Shown here: piece by piece, positions 1 to 9,732 of the stretch
Layout of the letters: every line of letters starts with the position of its first letter
Position numbering within the stretch: the stretch's first letter is position 1
Source: Achaetomiella virescens
Taxonomy: Eukaryota; Ascomycota; Sordariomycetes; Sordariales; Chaetomiaceae
Assembly (NCBI GenBank): GCA_031001845.1
Contig: JARNGD010000063.1
Span: forward strand, 62,001-126,000
DNA length: 64,000 nt
Reading direction: 5' to 3'
Position numbers and translations under genes: made by a program
Notes under the pieces: generated by a model
The model's input: the letters and a program-made list of their open reading frames with translations, nothing else
Databases searched by the model: none
Told to the model about the DNA's origin: nothing

Positions 1-2552
1 CTACTAGGCTAGCTAAATATCCTAATAGGCTCCTTCTAGTTAGGGCAGGTTCTCTAGGTTCTTCTAGCTCTCTTTATAAGAGCTCTAAATATTTGCTAAT
101 TATTAGGAGACTAATAGGGTAGCTCCCTCCTCTTAGCTCCTTTCCTTAATTACTAGCCCTAAGGTCCTAATCTTTAATTCCTTCTAAGAGGGGAAATAGT
201 TATATCCTCGGCGTCTATCTAGTCGCCTAAGAATAATATCGTCCTTCTAGTCTAGGATAATATAAAAGAAGATATAGTTATTTTTATACCTATCGATATT
301 AGTATCTATATAGGCTATATATCGAATAAGGCCTTTAACTATTACATTGACTTGCTTAAGGTCGTATAGGGTAATAGGAATATATAGGAGGTATATACGT
401 TTCGCGAAGGAGAGACTAATAGTAGTATAAGACAAATATCTATATCGATAAAGGCTTTAGTATAATAAGTTCTATTAATGCATATTAATATAAATAGGGG
501 GGCTATCTATCTTCTTCTCTATTCTCTTCTATTCCTATACTACCTCTAAGTACTCCTAATAACGACTTCTACTAGGAGCTAATCTTTTAACTCCTCATCG
601 CTTTCCTCCTCCTAGTTAGAGGAATCCCTATCTATATCTACTAGATCTTCGATCCTTAGGAGCTTAGGGTACGATTTCTTAATATAAGCCTAGGTTAATA
701 TACTAGGACGCTATAGGGAAGAAGTAGGCATTCTATAATCTAATATCCCTTCCTTCTATATTATAGATACGCTTCTCCTTATATATAGCTCTATTTCCTT
801 TTATATGGCCTACTTCGCTTATTTGCCTGCTAGTTCCTTATTCTACTTCTATACTGCTCTACTAATCCTTATAGGCTCCTACTCTATAGCGTCTTAAGGT
901 AGCGTATTTAAGCGCTTTATCCTTATAGCCCTTAGTTAGGGGAAGGGCTTTATACTCTATCTCGGGCCTATTCTAGTTAGTCTACTAGTAGCTACTAGGA
1001 GAAAGTATAGAATCGTTAAGGTTAGCCCTAAGGTTATAGAGGGCGTATATATATAGGTAGTACTCTTTAGATATATTGAGCTAGCTCTTAAGCTCCTTCT
1101 ATATCTCTCTATTAAGGGCCTTCTTAAGGTAGTTGATCTTGACTATAGATGTCTACCTAGCTCCGCCTATATTCGGCTAGCTCTTTCTCGAACCTAGGGA
1201 GGAAGGAGGCGAAGGGCTCCTCTCTCTTTACGTTATCGACCCTAACTTATCGAGAGCCTTCTATAAGAGGTTCGGATCTAAATAGCAAGACGATAAGTAC
1301 TAGAGGAACTCTAAGGGCTCTATACTACTAGTTTACTTGCTATAGTTATAATAAGCCACTACTTAGCTTATAGGCTATCTATAAGACGGGCGAAGATATA
1401 GAGAACTAGTCTCTCTTAGTTCCGAGTATTAGGCTATCTATCTCCAACTTGCTCTCTATCTCCTACTTCTATATATAGAACTTCCTCTAGTTCCTATCGT
1501 AGCGAGGGGGATTAGGTAGGGTTGGTTTATTCTTAGTCTACCTAAATAATAAGGATAAGGTGATGGTTACTATAGGTTATAGTAGAGGTGTCGTCAATCG
1601 TAGTATAGTCTTGAAGGTTGGTATAGACTAGGTTCGTAGGGAGGCGAGGCTTTCCTAGATAGCTTAGATATATATCTAGTATATCTTCGCTCTATAGCTT
1701 AGCGACTCTTAATTTCGACTAGGCGCTAGCTCTAGGCCGAGAGCAGCTAGAGGATCTAGGTTAGGGTAGTAGCCTCTTAGCCGCCCTCGCTTATAGGGTT
1801 GTCGCTTATCGATATTATAGCTTATCCGTTAAGACTTTCTATTATACCTCGTTAGGTAGAGGACTTTCCGATAGTACCTCACCTGCTAAGGGCTTTCTAT
1901 AATAATACCTCACCTGCTAAGGACTTTCTAATAGTGCCTCGCCTACTAAGGACTTTTCGATAGTACCTCACCTGCTAAAGGCTTTCTATAATAGTGCCTC
2001 GCCTACTAAGGACTTTCCAATAGTACCTTGCCTACTAAGGACTTAAAGTTATAATAGTATTCCGGTTATGCCTAGCTACTCGGCTCCCTTAGGCTTAAGG
2101 TCTTCGCCCTTATAGCGTAATAGTTAGAAATATAGGATTCGTGACCCTCCTATACCGCTAAAGCTTATAGCCTAGGTATTGCTCTACTACCTCGTTGGCA
2201 ATACGAGCCTCGTAATTCTCGACTATCTAATTGCAGAGGATAGGAGTCTCTTCGTTAGCTCAACTAATCCTATAGGCTAGTATCTTGCTATCCAACGTAC
2301 GGCTTAATAGGCCCTGAAGCTAGTATCTTACGGGTAACGTCGTAGCTCACTTAGTCGTAAGCACTAAGATATTGCTCCTCGCTTAACTAGGCAAATGCCG
2401 ATATATTGTAGAACCGTTAGTACCTTACTACCTAGTTATCGACTCGGACTTCGTGATAGTCGTATCTAGAGTTCCCTATAGACGATAACGTAATTGACCT
2501 ACTAGTCCTAGTAAATACTCTATTCTTGCGAAAAGAGGAAGATTAGATGTAA
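1..2552 (-). mobile_element. RIP-degraded gypsy-type retroelement relic
   Basis: AT-rich sequence saturated with TA and CTA/TAG, the trace expected of C-to-T RIP mutation at CpA. No long ORF survives. On the minus strand, 247-435 stays open and reads like the gypsy region preceding or including the aspartic protease (a conserved stretch around LYDLKQVNVIVKGL), so higher coordinates would correspond to gag and the element would run off the left edge. The protease assignment rests on resemblance only. The block abuts an LTR in the same orientation at 2553. It could equally be several overlapping relics. Confidence 0.6.
1831..2046. repeat. Degenerate tandem repeat, about six copies of 33-39 bp
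   Basis: The unit reads roughly aaggacttt-c-(t)a(t/a)agt-(g)cctc(g/a)cct(g/a)ctaagg and is reiterated about six times with small length changes; a TATAAT-type insertion alternates between copies. Differences between copies are mostly C/T and G/A, as expected if an internal tandem repeat of a retroelement was mutated by RIP. It lies inside the degraded gypsy relic. No coding role can be read now. Confidence 0.75.
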
Positions 2553-2857
2553 TGTAACGGTCTTAGGAGTGTATTTCAACTATCTGATGACGACTCTACG
2601 AGTATATCCAATCTTAAAGAAAGGAAGAAGAAGAAGAAGAAGAGAAAGGCAAGGGAACGAGGAAGAAGAGGAAGGGCGTAGGAAATTGGATGACGTGGCC
2701 TCTGCCTGACTAGAGGAAGGCAACAACCTAAAAGGGGCAGGCACGATGAGGGTCGCTGCCCACAATATTGGTGTTGACATTCAGGGGCAGGGGTGTTCAA
2801 TGAGGGTTAGGGTTGGCCAAGGGTTGCCGAGGCCACAACAGGGCTCAGCCCGTTACA
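2553..2857 (-). repeat. LTR of the TGTAACGG family (minus orientation)
   Basis: It begins TGTAACGGTC and ends GGCTCAGCCCGTTACA, so it has TG...CA ends with inverted TGTAACGG/CCGTTACA termini. The body has the purine-rich (GAA)n stretch that is the complement of the pyrimidine tract in the plus-oriented copies at 6635 and 63001. Length is 305 bp. Flanking pentamers do not match, so it is either one LTR of a larger element or a solo LTR with eroded target duplication. It is less RIP-mutated than its surroundings. Confidence 0.88.
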
Positions 2858-4890
2858 TAGCCTATATAATGGCGATAGTCCTCTTCTTCTATTAGTCTTT
2901 CCTAGCGTTAGATATCCTTAATATCCTTCGGGTCTAATAGCTTCGCAGGTAACTAGTCTAATTATACATTCATCTTTCTTTTCTAATCAGGGTCAGGTTC
3001 CTACTTAGGCGGGAATAGTAGTCTTCGGCGTCTATAATCGGCCAATATATTATAGAAGTCGAGCTATTTCTAGCCGATAATGACTTTATATAACGAGTCG
3101 ACGATAGTCAGCTATTCGTTCTTAATCGTTCGATTACTTCTATTGAATAACAAAGCGTAGGAGGTAAGAAAAGGCTTACCGCCGAGATACCTTGCGAGGA
3201 AGTCTAGATTCTTCTATACTATAGTCGATTTTATCCCTAGGAGGGAGTCAATTTTACCTAGGGTATTTAGTTTTCTAAATCGCTAAGTTCTTCGTAGTAG
3301 GTACTATTCTAGCTCGCTATTACTAAATTAGGGGGCGAAGGTACTAGGTTAGATGCCTATCGGGACTATAGATATATAATATAAGATTCGTGGTTAGGAT
3401 TAGTAATATGGTGGGCTTTATAGCTCTCTTAGGATAGTCTCTTGATAGATACCCCTTTTCCTAGTAGACGAAGTAACGGCCTTCGTTATATAGCTGCTAG
3501 ATATCATCGGCGTTTAGCTTAGTAGGCCTAGGGGTCGGGCAATTACTATAACGATTATCACCTCTATTATATATATATATTAGATTCCTGGCGTAGCTCT
3601 ATTATCTAGCCTATAGCCTGCTTATTGATTAAGGCGATATTTAAATATAATGTAGTAAACTAGTCGAAATCAACTATAGGATCTATATATGAAGCGCTAC
3701 TATAGTCTATAGCGTAGGGGTAAGTCGGCTATAGAATTTAGCCTTCTACTTAGACTTGTTATAGCCCAATTCGCTAGCTAGCCTAACGAAGTCATTCTTA
3801 AAAGAGGCGAAGTTGATAGAGGCCGCTAGCTTAAGCCTATTAAATATATTAAGGGCTTCTTCGATTTAGTTTAGGTTCGTGTATTTACGCTATAAGTAGG
3901 TCTAGGAGCTTACGCGAAGAGGAAACTAGGTTAGGATAAATATCCCGTAAATAGGGTACTAATACGTTAGCTGCCCTACCGCTAATACGGCTCTTAATAT
4001 ATACTTACTTAGCTATATTATTGGCAAGCGATTAGCGTTGACTTCCAGCTTCTTCGAGATAGCTCGGTGCTATACTTTAAACTTCATTATATCTTTATTA
4101 GCCTCGTTGTAAAAGATAGGAGGGTCTAGGAGCCTATCGCTCTTCTAGCCGGCGCTACTAGTAAGGTACTCGATATCTTAGTCTAGCCGCGTATCTATCT
4201 TTCTCGTTTGCTCGTATCTTTAGGTTCTTCGTTCTAATAGGCGCTATTATAGGCGTCAGCAAGTAGTTGGTATAGCTCGGCAATCTAGGTATCTCGCTAA
4301 GCTAGCTTAGCCTCTCTAGTAGCCAGCTTAGTAGCGAGGTTATTTCTTCGTCTTCTACTTTCCTTTATATAAGTAGAGCGCTTAGCAGCTTCTTTAACGC
4401 CTATAGAGGCGGGTATCTTAGTAGTAGGGGTATTCTATAGGTCGTTTAGGTTTACTATCGCCGCTTCATTCGATAGTCTCTAGGCGCGTAGCATAGCTAT
4501 AGTTGGTTCTTCGATTCTTCACTTCTTTAGGCGCTTCAAGTAGCCGTTTCGGTTCTTCAGGGCGCGTTACGTAGCTAGGCTATTCTTCTTCGATTCTTCA
4601 GGTTTATTACTAGCGCGTAGCGTAGCTAGGCACTTCATTTGTTAGGGTGCGTAACGTAGCTACTAGTTCCTTAGTTCGGTCGGCGCCTTCGGCTGCTAGA
4701 CGGTTCTTCTTCGTTCGGGGCGCGCAACGTAGCTATAGGTCGTTCTTTAGTTCGGTAGGATATTCTTGAGCCTTCCTAGGTAGTAGGTTTGAGCTTTCGA
4801 TTTATAAGAGACGAGCAATATATATGCGAGGCTTAGGGCGCTAGCAAATACTACTCAATTCTGCTAATCGAAAGCTGAGGAGGAGAGAGG
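2858..4890 (-). mobile_element. RIP-degraded retroelement block, gag-like side
   Basis: AT-rich, stop-riddled sequence continuous with the LTR at 2553-2857. Minus-strand reading gives peptide-like stretches in which stops fall where TAG could have replaced TGG or CAG, the pattern of RIP in coding DNA. I recognise no domain, so gag is inferred only from position and from hydrophilic, basic composition. It contains the GCGC...GTAGCTA repeat cluster near 4.5-4.7 kb. There is no host gene in this interval. Confidence 0.45.
4485..4745. repeat. Dispersed short repeat GCGC/GTGC-N-ACGTAGCTA, five copies
   Basis: Five copies of a core like ggcgcgtagcgtagcta, about 35-70 bp apart, each followed by a pyrimidine-rich spacer ending in ttcgattcttc or ttagttcggt. 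Copies differ mainly by C/T and A/G. This looks like a short amino-acid repeat of a retroelement protein, or a repeated motif in its noncoding part, eroded by RIP. Confidence 0.6.
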
Positions 4891-4894
4891 GAAA

Positions 4895-5035
4895 GGTAGG
4901 AATATGGCCCCGCGATGTATAGGAAAAGGGGGACCCCCTGCTAGGAAGCTATTCCTAGTACGGAAGCGCACTTACAACCCCAACCTGGGTGCGCCCTGGG
5001 TGCGCTCTCCGTCACAGGGCTTGTAAAGGCTAGCG
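4895..5035. other. GC-richer island between two retroelement relics
   Basis: An abrupt GC rise within AT-rich relics, containing a direct duplication of ctgggtgcgc. It sits where minus-strand-looking relic gives way to plus-strand gypsy pol. It may be unmutated non-repeat DNA caught between two insertions, or the boundary of an insertion. No gene is visible. Confidence 0.4.
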
Positions 5036-6634
5036 ACTATGATAGAGAAGGCGACGATAATACTAATAAGTTAAACCTACTTGAGAGCCTATTTGCCGAA
5101 GGCCTATTTAATGACCTTTAGAACTAGGGACTAGAAGCGAATAACTAGTACTAGCTGATTCGCTAGATAGTTAGATATGGCGAAAGACAATTACCCTTAT
5201 TAGTAGAGACTTCCTATCTCGATTTCCAAGTATTCGATTGACGAAGGAAAACGACTCTATTAGAGGCGATAGATTTAGGTTCTATTCTCTAAACTACTAT
5301 ATACTTGAATTATCTAAAAGATATACGACTCGGCTCTCTCTAGTTACCTAGGTAGAGACCTTACCAAACTAATTATTGCCTATAACTTTACTTAGCCTAG
5401 CCTTAGCCAAGATATCCAAAAGTTCCTCTAGAACTATAACGTTTATAGAAGGATAGCGATATAGAGAGAGAAGCGAAGAGGCTTATTATTAAAGCTACTA
5501 CCTATCCCTAAACAAATTTAGAATAAGATTTCGATAGATTTTATTTACTGATTACCCCTATCTAGCCCTAATTATACGGATATAATTATAGTCATTACTA
5601 ACCGCTTATCGAAGAGCGTAATATTTAAAGCTATAGCATTGACAATAACTAAGGTAGTAGCTAGGCAGCTACTTAGCTACTTTATTCGATATTATAGTCT
5701 CCCCTCGGCGATTATCTTAGATAGAGGGCCTTAATTCGTTAGTCTTATATAGAAACGGATCTACAAGCTCCTTAAGATTTTAGCAGGTATCGATAGCCTT
5801 CTACCTAGAAACTAATAGTATAACGGAACGAGCCAACTAGGTAGTATAAACATTACTTATACTACTATATAATATACTAGTAAAATGACTAGGTAGACCT
5901 ATTGCCTATAGTAATGCTAGCTATCAATAACTGAACTATAACATTAATAGGAATTAGCCCCTTTTTCCTAATATATAGCTATATATAGACCTCCTCGATT
6001 TAGCTAGCAAGCAAGAGAAACTATATACTACTAGGAGATCTCTAGTAGCCTATAGCAAGACTTTTGTCGCTAAGCTTAAGGAAGCAATAGAAGTAGCGCA
6101 AGCTATAATAGCTACGGCCTAAGAACGATAGAAGGAGTATACCAACTATAATAGGTAAGTTGCGGAGTAGTTCTAGGTAGGAGATAAGGTATAGTTATAT
6201 CTAAAGAACGTCAAGACTAGTAGACCCTCGAAGAAGCTCGACTAGCTCAATGCCAAATATATAGTTATAGAACTAGTTAGCTTATACACTTGCTAGCTAG
6301 ATACGCTACTAGGCATCTACAATATCTTCTATGTTATATAGCTAAGGAGAGCTAGCGATGACCTACTCCTATCGTAGAGGTAGGACGATACTAACCCCTA
6401 GGAATGATCCCTAAAGATAGCTTAGATAGTAAGAAGGAATAGCAAGTCGAGGAACTCCTCTAAGCTAAGATAATAAGAGCTAGAACTAGAGTATAAATCA
6501 AGTAGGTAGGCTATATACAACCTATATAGGAACCTTTAAGCGCCTTCCTAGAGATAGAGGCATTAGACTGGTTTAAGACTACCTATAGAAAAATTATAGA
6601 AAACGATGCTTCCCCTAGGAGGGGAGGGGGGTAA
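5036..6634 (+). mobile_element. Gypsy retrotransposon pol relic (integrase end) with polypurine tract
   Basis: Plus-strand translation, ignoring RIP stops, follows gypsy integrase in order. An H2C2-side segment lies near 5370-5500, with a QKFLQNYNVY-like stretch. The catalytic core lies at about 5515-5870 (ISIDFIY, then YTDI-VV, RLSKSVIFKA, LPSAII-DRGP-FVSLIWKRI). A C-terminal region at about 6060-6360 has RPSKKLDQLNAKY and LRRASDDLLPS. The second catalytic Asp is in the DRGP motif. Many TAG/TAA stops interrupt it, so it cannot be active. A G-rich polypurine tract at about 6613-6631 lies just before the LTR at 6635, as expected for the 3' end of an LTR element. Confidence 0.85.
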
Positions 6635-6935
6635 TATTACGGGCTAAGCCCTAGGCAGGCCTCGGTACCCTCGGCTAACCCCTAACCCTCGTACGCGCCC
6701 CTGCCCCTAAACGTAATACTAATATCGCTAGTAGCGACCCTCATCGTGCCTTCCTCTTTCAGGTTGTTGCCTTCCTCTAGTCAGGTAGAGGCACGTATAC
6801 TCTTCGCTATATCCTTCCCCCTCTTCCTCGTTCCCCTTCTTCCTTCTTTCTTCTTCTCCTTCTTCTTTTCTCAAGATTGGATATACTCGTAGAGTCGTTA
6901 TCAGATAGTTGAAATACACTCCTGAGACCGTTACA
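6635..6935 (+). repeat. LTR of the TGTAACGG family, 3' LTR of the gypsy relic
   Basis: Starts TATTACGGGCTAAGCC, a RIP-altered form of TGTAACGGGCTGAGCC, and ends GAGACCGTTACA. It follows a polypurine tract directly, which identifies it as the 3' LTR of the integrase relic to its left. It shares the body of the copies at 63001 and 2553, including the CT-rich (TTC)n tract and a GATTGGATATACTCGTAG block. What follows is not host DNA but a leader-like sequence (see next entry), so this LTR may be shared with a second, truncated element. Confidence 0.88.
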
Positions 6936-6985
6936 CTTGGTAGCAGAGTAGCGCCAATTGAGAACACATTGCCGCGAACCCTTAC
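6936..6985 (+). other. Retroelement leader / primer-binding-site-like segment
   Basis: Directly after the LTR comes cttggtagcagagtagcgcc, resembling a tRNA primer-binding site (TGGTAGCAGAG), followed by about 30 bp ending in CCCTTACA. Almost the same segment follows the truncated LTR at 18.7 kb and also stops at CCCTTACA. It is absent after the LTRs at 63,293 and before 63,798, so it is not part of the LTR itself. It is probably the first 50 bp of an internal region, or the far end of a short non-autonomous element. Confidence 0.55.
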
Positions 6986-7578
6986 ACTCACCGCCTAGCA
7001 CTATCAACCCTAGGTCTTCCAGACACCATACAACCCCCGAGAAGCCGAATCGCAGTCAACATTCATCAAGACTTCGCATTGCCAACCACCAAAATAGCTC
7101 CCCAACTTCGATGTTAGCTGCTGTAGACCAACTTACCAAGCGTATAATAGCTGTAATGCACTAGGTGGCCCTCCTTCGCTCAGAGGTCTCTTCGCTCCGT
7201 AAGGCCAACGAGGCATTAAGAAAGCGCCGACGAGCCAAGAAAAACACGCGTACGGCTTAGAGGGTCACTTACTATGCAAGAAGCAAACGATCTACTAGAC
7301 TAGACGGTTGTAGGTGGGGAGGTAGCACAAGAAACGTAGCCGGATAGCAGTAGTGCAGGGGGGTCACGTGCGAGGATTCGGTGCTATAGTGCGTGCGGCA
7401 AGCCTGGCTATAATGCGCGCACTTGCCAGGAGGCCGTAGAAGCTTCAGATTCAGCTATTTCTGGATGTAATTATAGTTGGTTCCTAGAGTTCATGTAGTG
7501 CAATTGAGGATAGTTGTTGTGGGGTAGAGTAAAAAGTGGTGCACTCGCTTATATGGTGCACTCGCTTATAATATACGT
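6986..7578 (+). mobile_element. Fot1/pogo-type DNA transposon, 3' fragment
   Basis: The plus-strand peptide SSPTSMLAAVDQLTKRI and, after an in-frame TAG, VALLRSEVSSLRKANEA match the C-terminal coiled region of the pogo transposase found complete at 17.6-18.2 kb. A CGxCGKPGYNARTC-like tail (a short knuckle) follows in another frame at about 7375-7430. The fragment ends with a terminal inverted repeat relic gtgcactcgcttataatatacgt, next to a TA at 7579-7580. The N-terminal DNA-binding and DDE parts are missing, so it is inactive. Confidence 0.75.
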
Positions 7579-9599
7579 TAGAGGAAGTGCCTATTCGAAT
7601 AGCATTTCTAGTCAACCGTCGATATTACGCCGTTGTTTGTATACCCGAGTAACCGTTTGTTATATGCAAAGAGTGCCGGTTCGCATAACCGTAGACGAGG
7701 CTGTCAGTCATTGGAATAGACACCATTGGTCTGTCGGATTCGAGGAGTGGACCGAGATCGCTAGAGCGGTAAGAGAGAGACCCGGAATCATGTATAGTTA
7801 CGTAGGTTCGTGTACTCACCGCCTACGGCCGAAGCCATCCCATTCGTCGCACCGCCTAGGACGGACGGGTTCCGATGCAACAGATATAGTGAATATATCG
7901 CCCAAACATCCCAGCGTATCTAGCGTACTGCCTGGAGAGGTATTGGTGGCATACCGATTGGCAGAGAGGCGGGGATGTAGCAAAGAGGGCGAAGCAGGTA
8001 TGTGCGTTGCTGTGGACGACGGGCATCCGCTGCCAGCTTTTTTTTTTTTTTTTTTTTTTTTTTTCCCCATCGCGGGCGGGCAGCGGGGGGTATCGAGGGC
8101 GGGAACGACAAGGCGGAGCCCAACGCGTGGTTACGGCTGGGTGGGTTGGGCTGAGCGTTTTGGCGGGTTTGGACCGCAGCCGGTTGGGGTAGCTTGGTCG
8201 AGGCGATCGGGCCGGACGAGGCGGTGTTACGGGGGGCGGCGGTTGCGGGGCTCAGACCCGCGCCGCCCCCGGCCTTAGCCCCTACGGACGGACCAACTTG
8301 AAGACCACTATTGGTAGCTAGCTGACACCTGACACCTAACACTAGACGACACGACTAGAGACCCCTTTGTCGACCGATTCCACAACAACCTACGCCGCAA
8401 TGGGCCGCCGACTTAGGATAATATCTTTGGTCTGCTAGCCAGGGCCCAGACCTATGCTGCCCCCCGCTATAAGCCCACGGACTGACTAAAAACTTTGGTC
8501 CCGAGGTCACGCCTATATCTCGAATGTACTATTCGTCTACGTGTTGCGGACCAAGTTCCTGCCTATGTTATATTTCCAAACGTACCTAGGCACTATGGTG
8601 ATTGCTAGCCTTGAATATCGAGCTAAAAATAACCACCCTGCCAATGCTTCCCTATCCGACCTCTACTCGTAGCCTACCACGAAGGCGGCGGCCCGAGGAC
8701 GAAACGGGTCAAGAGGCGGGCACTCTCCCTCTACGCCGTGATTCCCTTAAGGCGGCTATAGTAGGTGAACAACCCTTGCTATATAGTCCAACGCTTCTAA
8801 ACAACAACCAACGGCACCACCTGGCCGCCGACCCTAACGCTACCAACACCGAGGTTAGGACTACAACCGCTATTGACATGGTCGGACCAAACCGGGCCCG
8901 ACCTAGAGAACGCTTGCAGATGCGTTTCGACTCCCCTGTCTTGCCTCACAACGTTTGAGGGGCTGTTTCAGAGCAGGGCCAACGAAACTACGATGGTAGA
9001 GAGGTTAGAGGGATGCCTTTGCCCAAGTTGTATATAATGTCTTTGAGCCTCGCATCTCCCCTCTCTAGCTCTCAACATCATTCATACCAACAACACCCTT
9101 CTTCATACTCACAACCACACACCGACAGCACTCTTCTTCACATCATAACCAAGACTCCTGTGCTATCCTTGCTTTGGGTTACTACTCTATTGTCAGGATC
9201 CGGTCGGTAGTGGCAGACTGTCCCGAACTCCGGCCGACCTGTTGCCCCAAGGGCGCGCAGGCAGCGAGCCTGCAGCAGACTATCTGAAGCCACCTACAGT
9301 ACCTCAGCAGCCAATAGGCGGTAGCCACGCACCTCGCACGCAACTCAGGGGCTTTAGGGGCGCAAGCTGAGAAAGGGTATGAAGGGAGCGATAGTAAGAT
9401 GGAGATATTGTACCGATAAGGAGGATGATAAGGGAGAGTCGAGGAAGGTTTGGAGGAGCAGAGTTCAATGCAATCCCTTTGGCACCCCTACCTCCACTTG
9501 GCTATCAACCTACGTGCAACCCTCGTGTGCTTAGCTCGTAACCCAATCACTCTAACGTTAACCCATCGGAGCCCGGCTGGCTCCCTGACAACAACCTAT
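7579..9599. other. Gene-poor, repeat-derived region
   Basis: No gene is convincing. ORFs of 254 and 140 codons cross the T27 tract and have biased, repeat-like composition. Two imperfect copies of a ~45-bp block (about 8247-8292 and 8442-8485, sharing a GGGC-CAGACC core and a ccta/cca-CGGAC block) suggest a decayed mobile sequence. Around 9,030-9,190 a TATATAAT box is followed by a C/A/T-rich unstructured tract, as in an LTR or a 5' leader. I cannot name the element. Confidence 0.4.
8038..8064. repeat. Poly-T tract, 27 T
   Basis: An uninterrupted run of 27 T. Read on the minus strand it is poly-A, which could be the tail of a retroposed sequence, but no recognisable LINE or SINE body precedes it on that strand. 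Confidence 0.9.
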
Positions 9600-9732
9600 A
9601 GCCTCCCTCTAGTTATAGGGAGCGCTCACCGCCGGAATAACTATTTCTCCTCTTTTCCTTTCCTTTCCCTAAATTTAGTATACTCGTAGAGTCGTTACCA
9701 GCTAGTTGCAATATACTCCTGGGACCGTTACA
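9600..9732 (+). repeat. Diverged LTR fragment (TGTAACGG family), 3' part
   Basis: A CT-rich tract is followed by a block close to GTATACTCGTAGAGTCGTTACC and an end TGGGACCGTTACA, matching the 3' 60-70 bp of the other LTRs. Upstream similarity fades, so the left edge is approximate. A solo, partly decayed LTR is likely. Confidence 0.7.

Noticed and set aside
1831..2046. CRISPR-like array
   Set aside because: The repeats are directly adjacent and degenerate, without unique spacers of constant length, and the DNA is fungal retroelement relic.
7514..8278. 254-codon ORF on the plus strand
   Set aside because: It runs through the pogo terminus and the T27 tract and has repeat-like composition with no domain.
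7920..8342. 140-codon ORF on the minus strand
   Set aside because: Openness is caused by GC-rich biased sequence and a poly-Lys run from the T27 tract.
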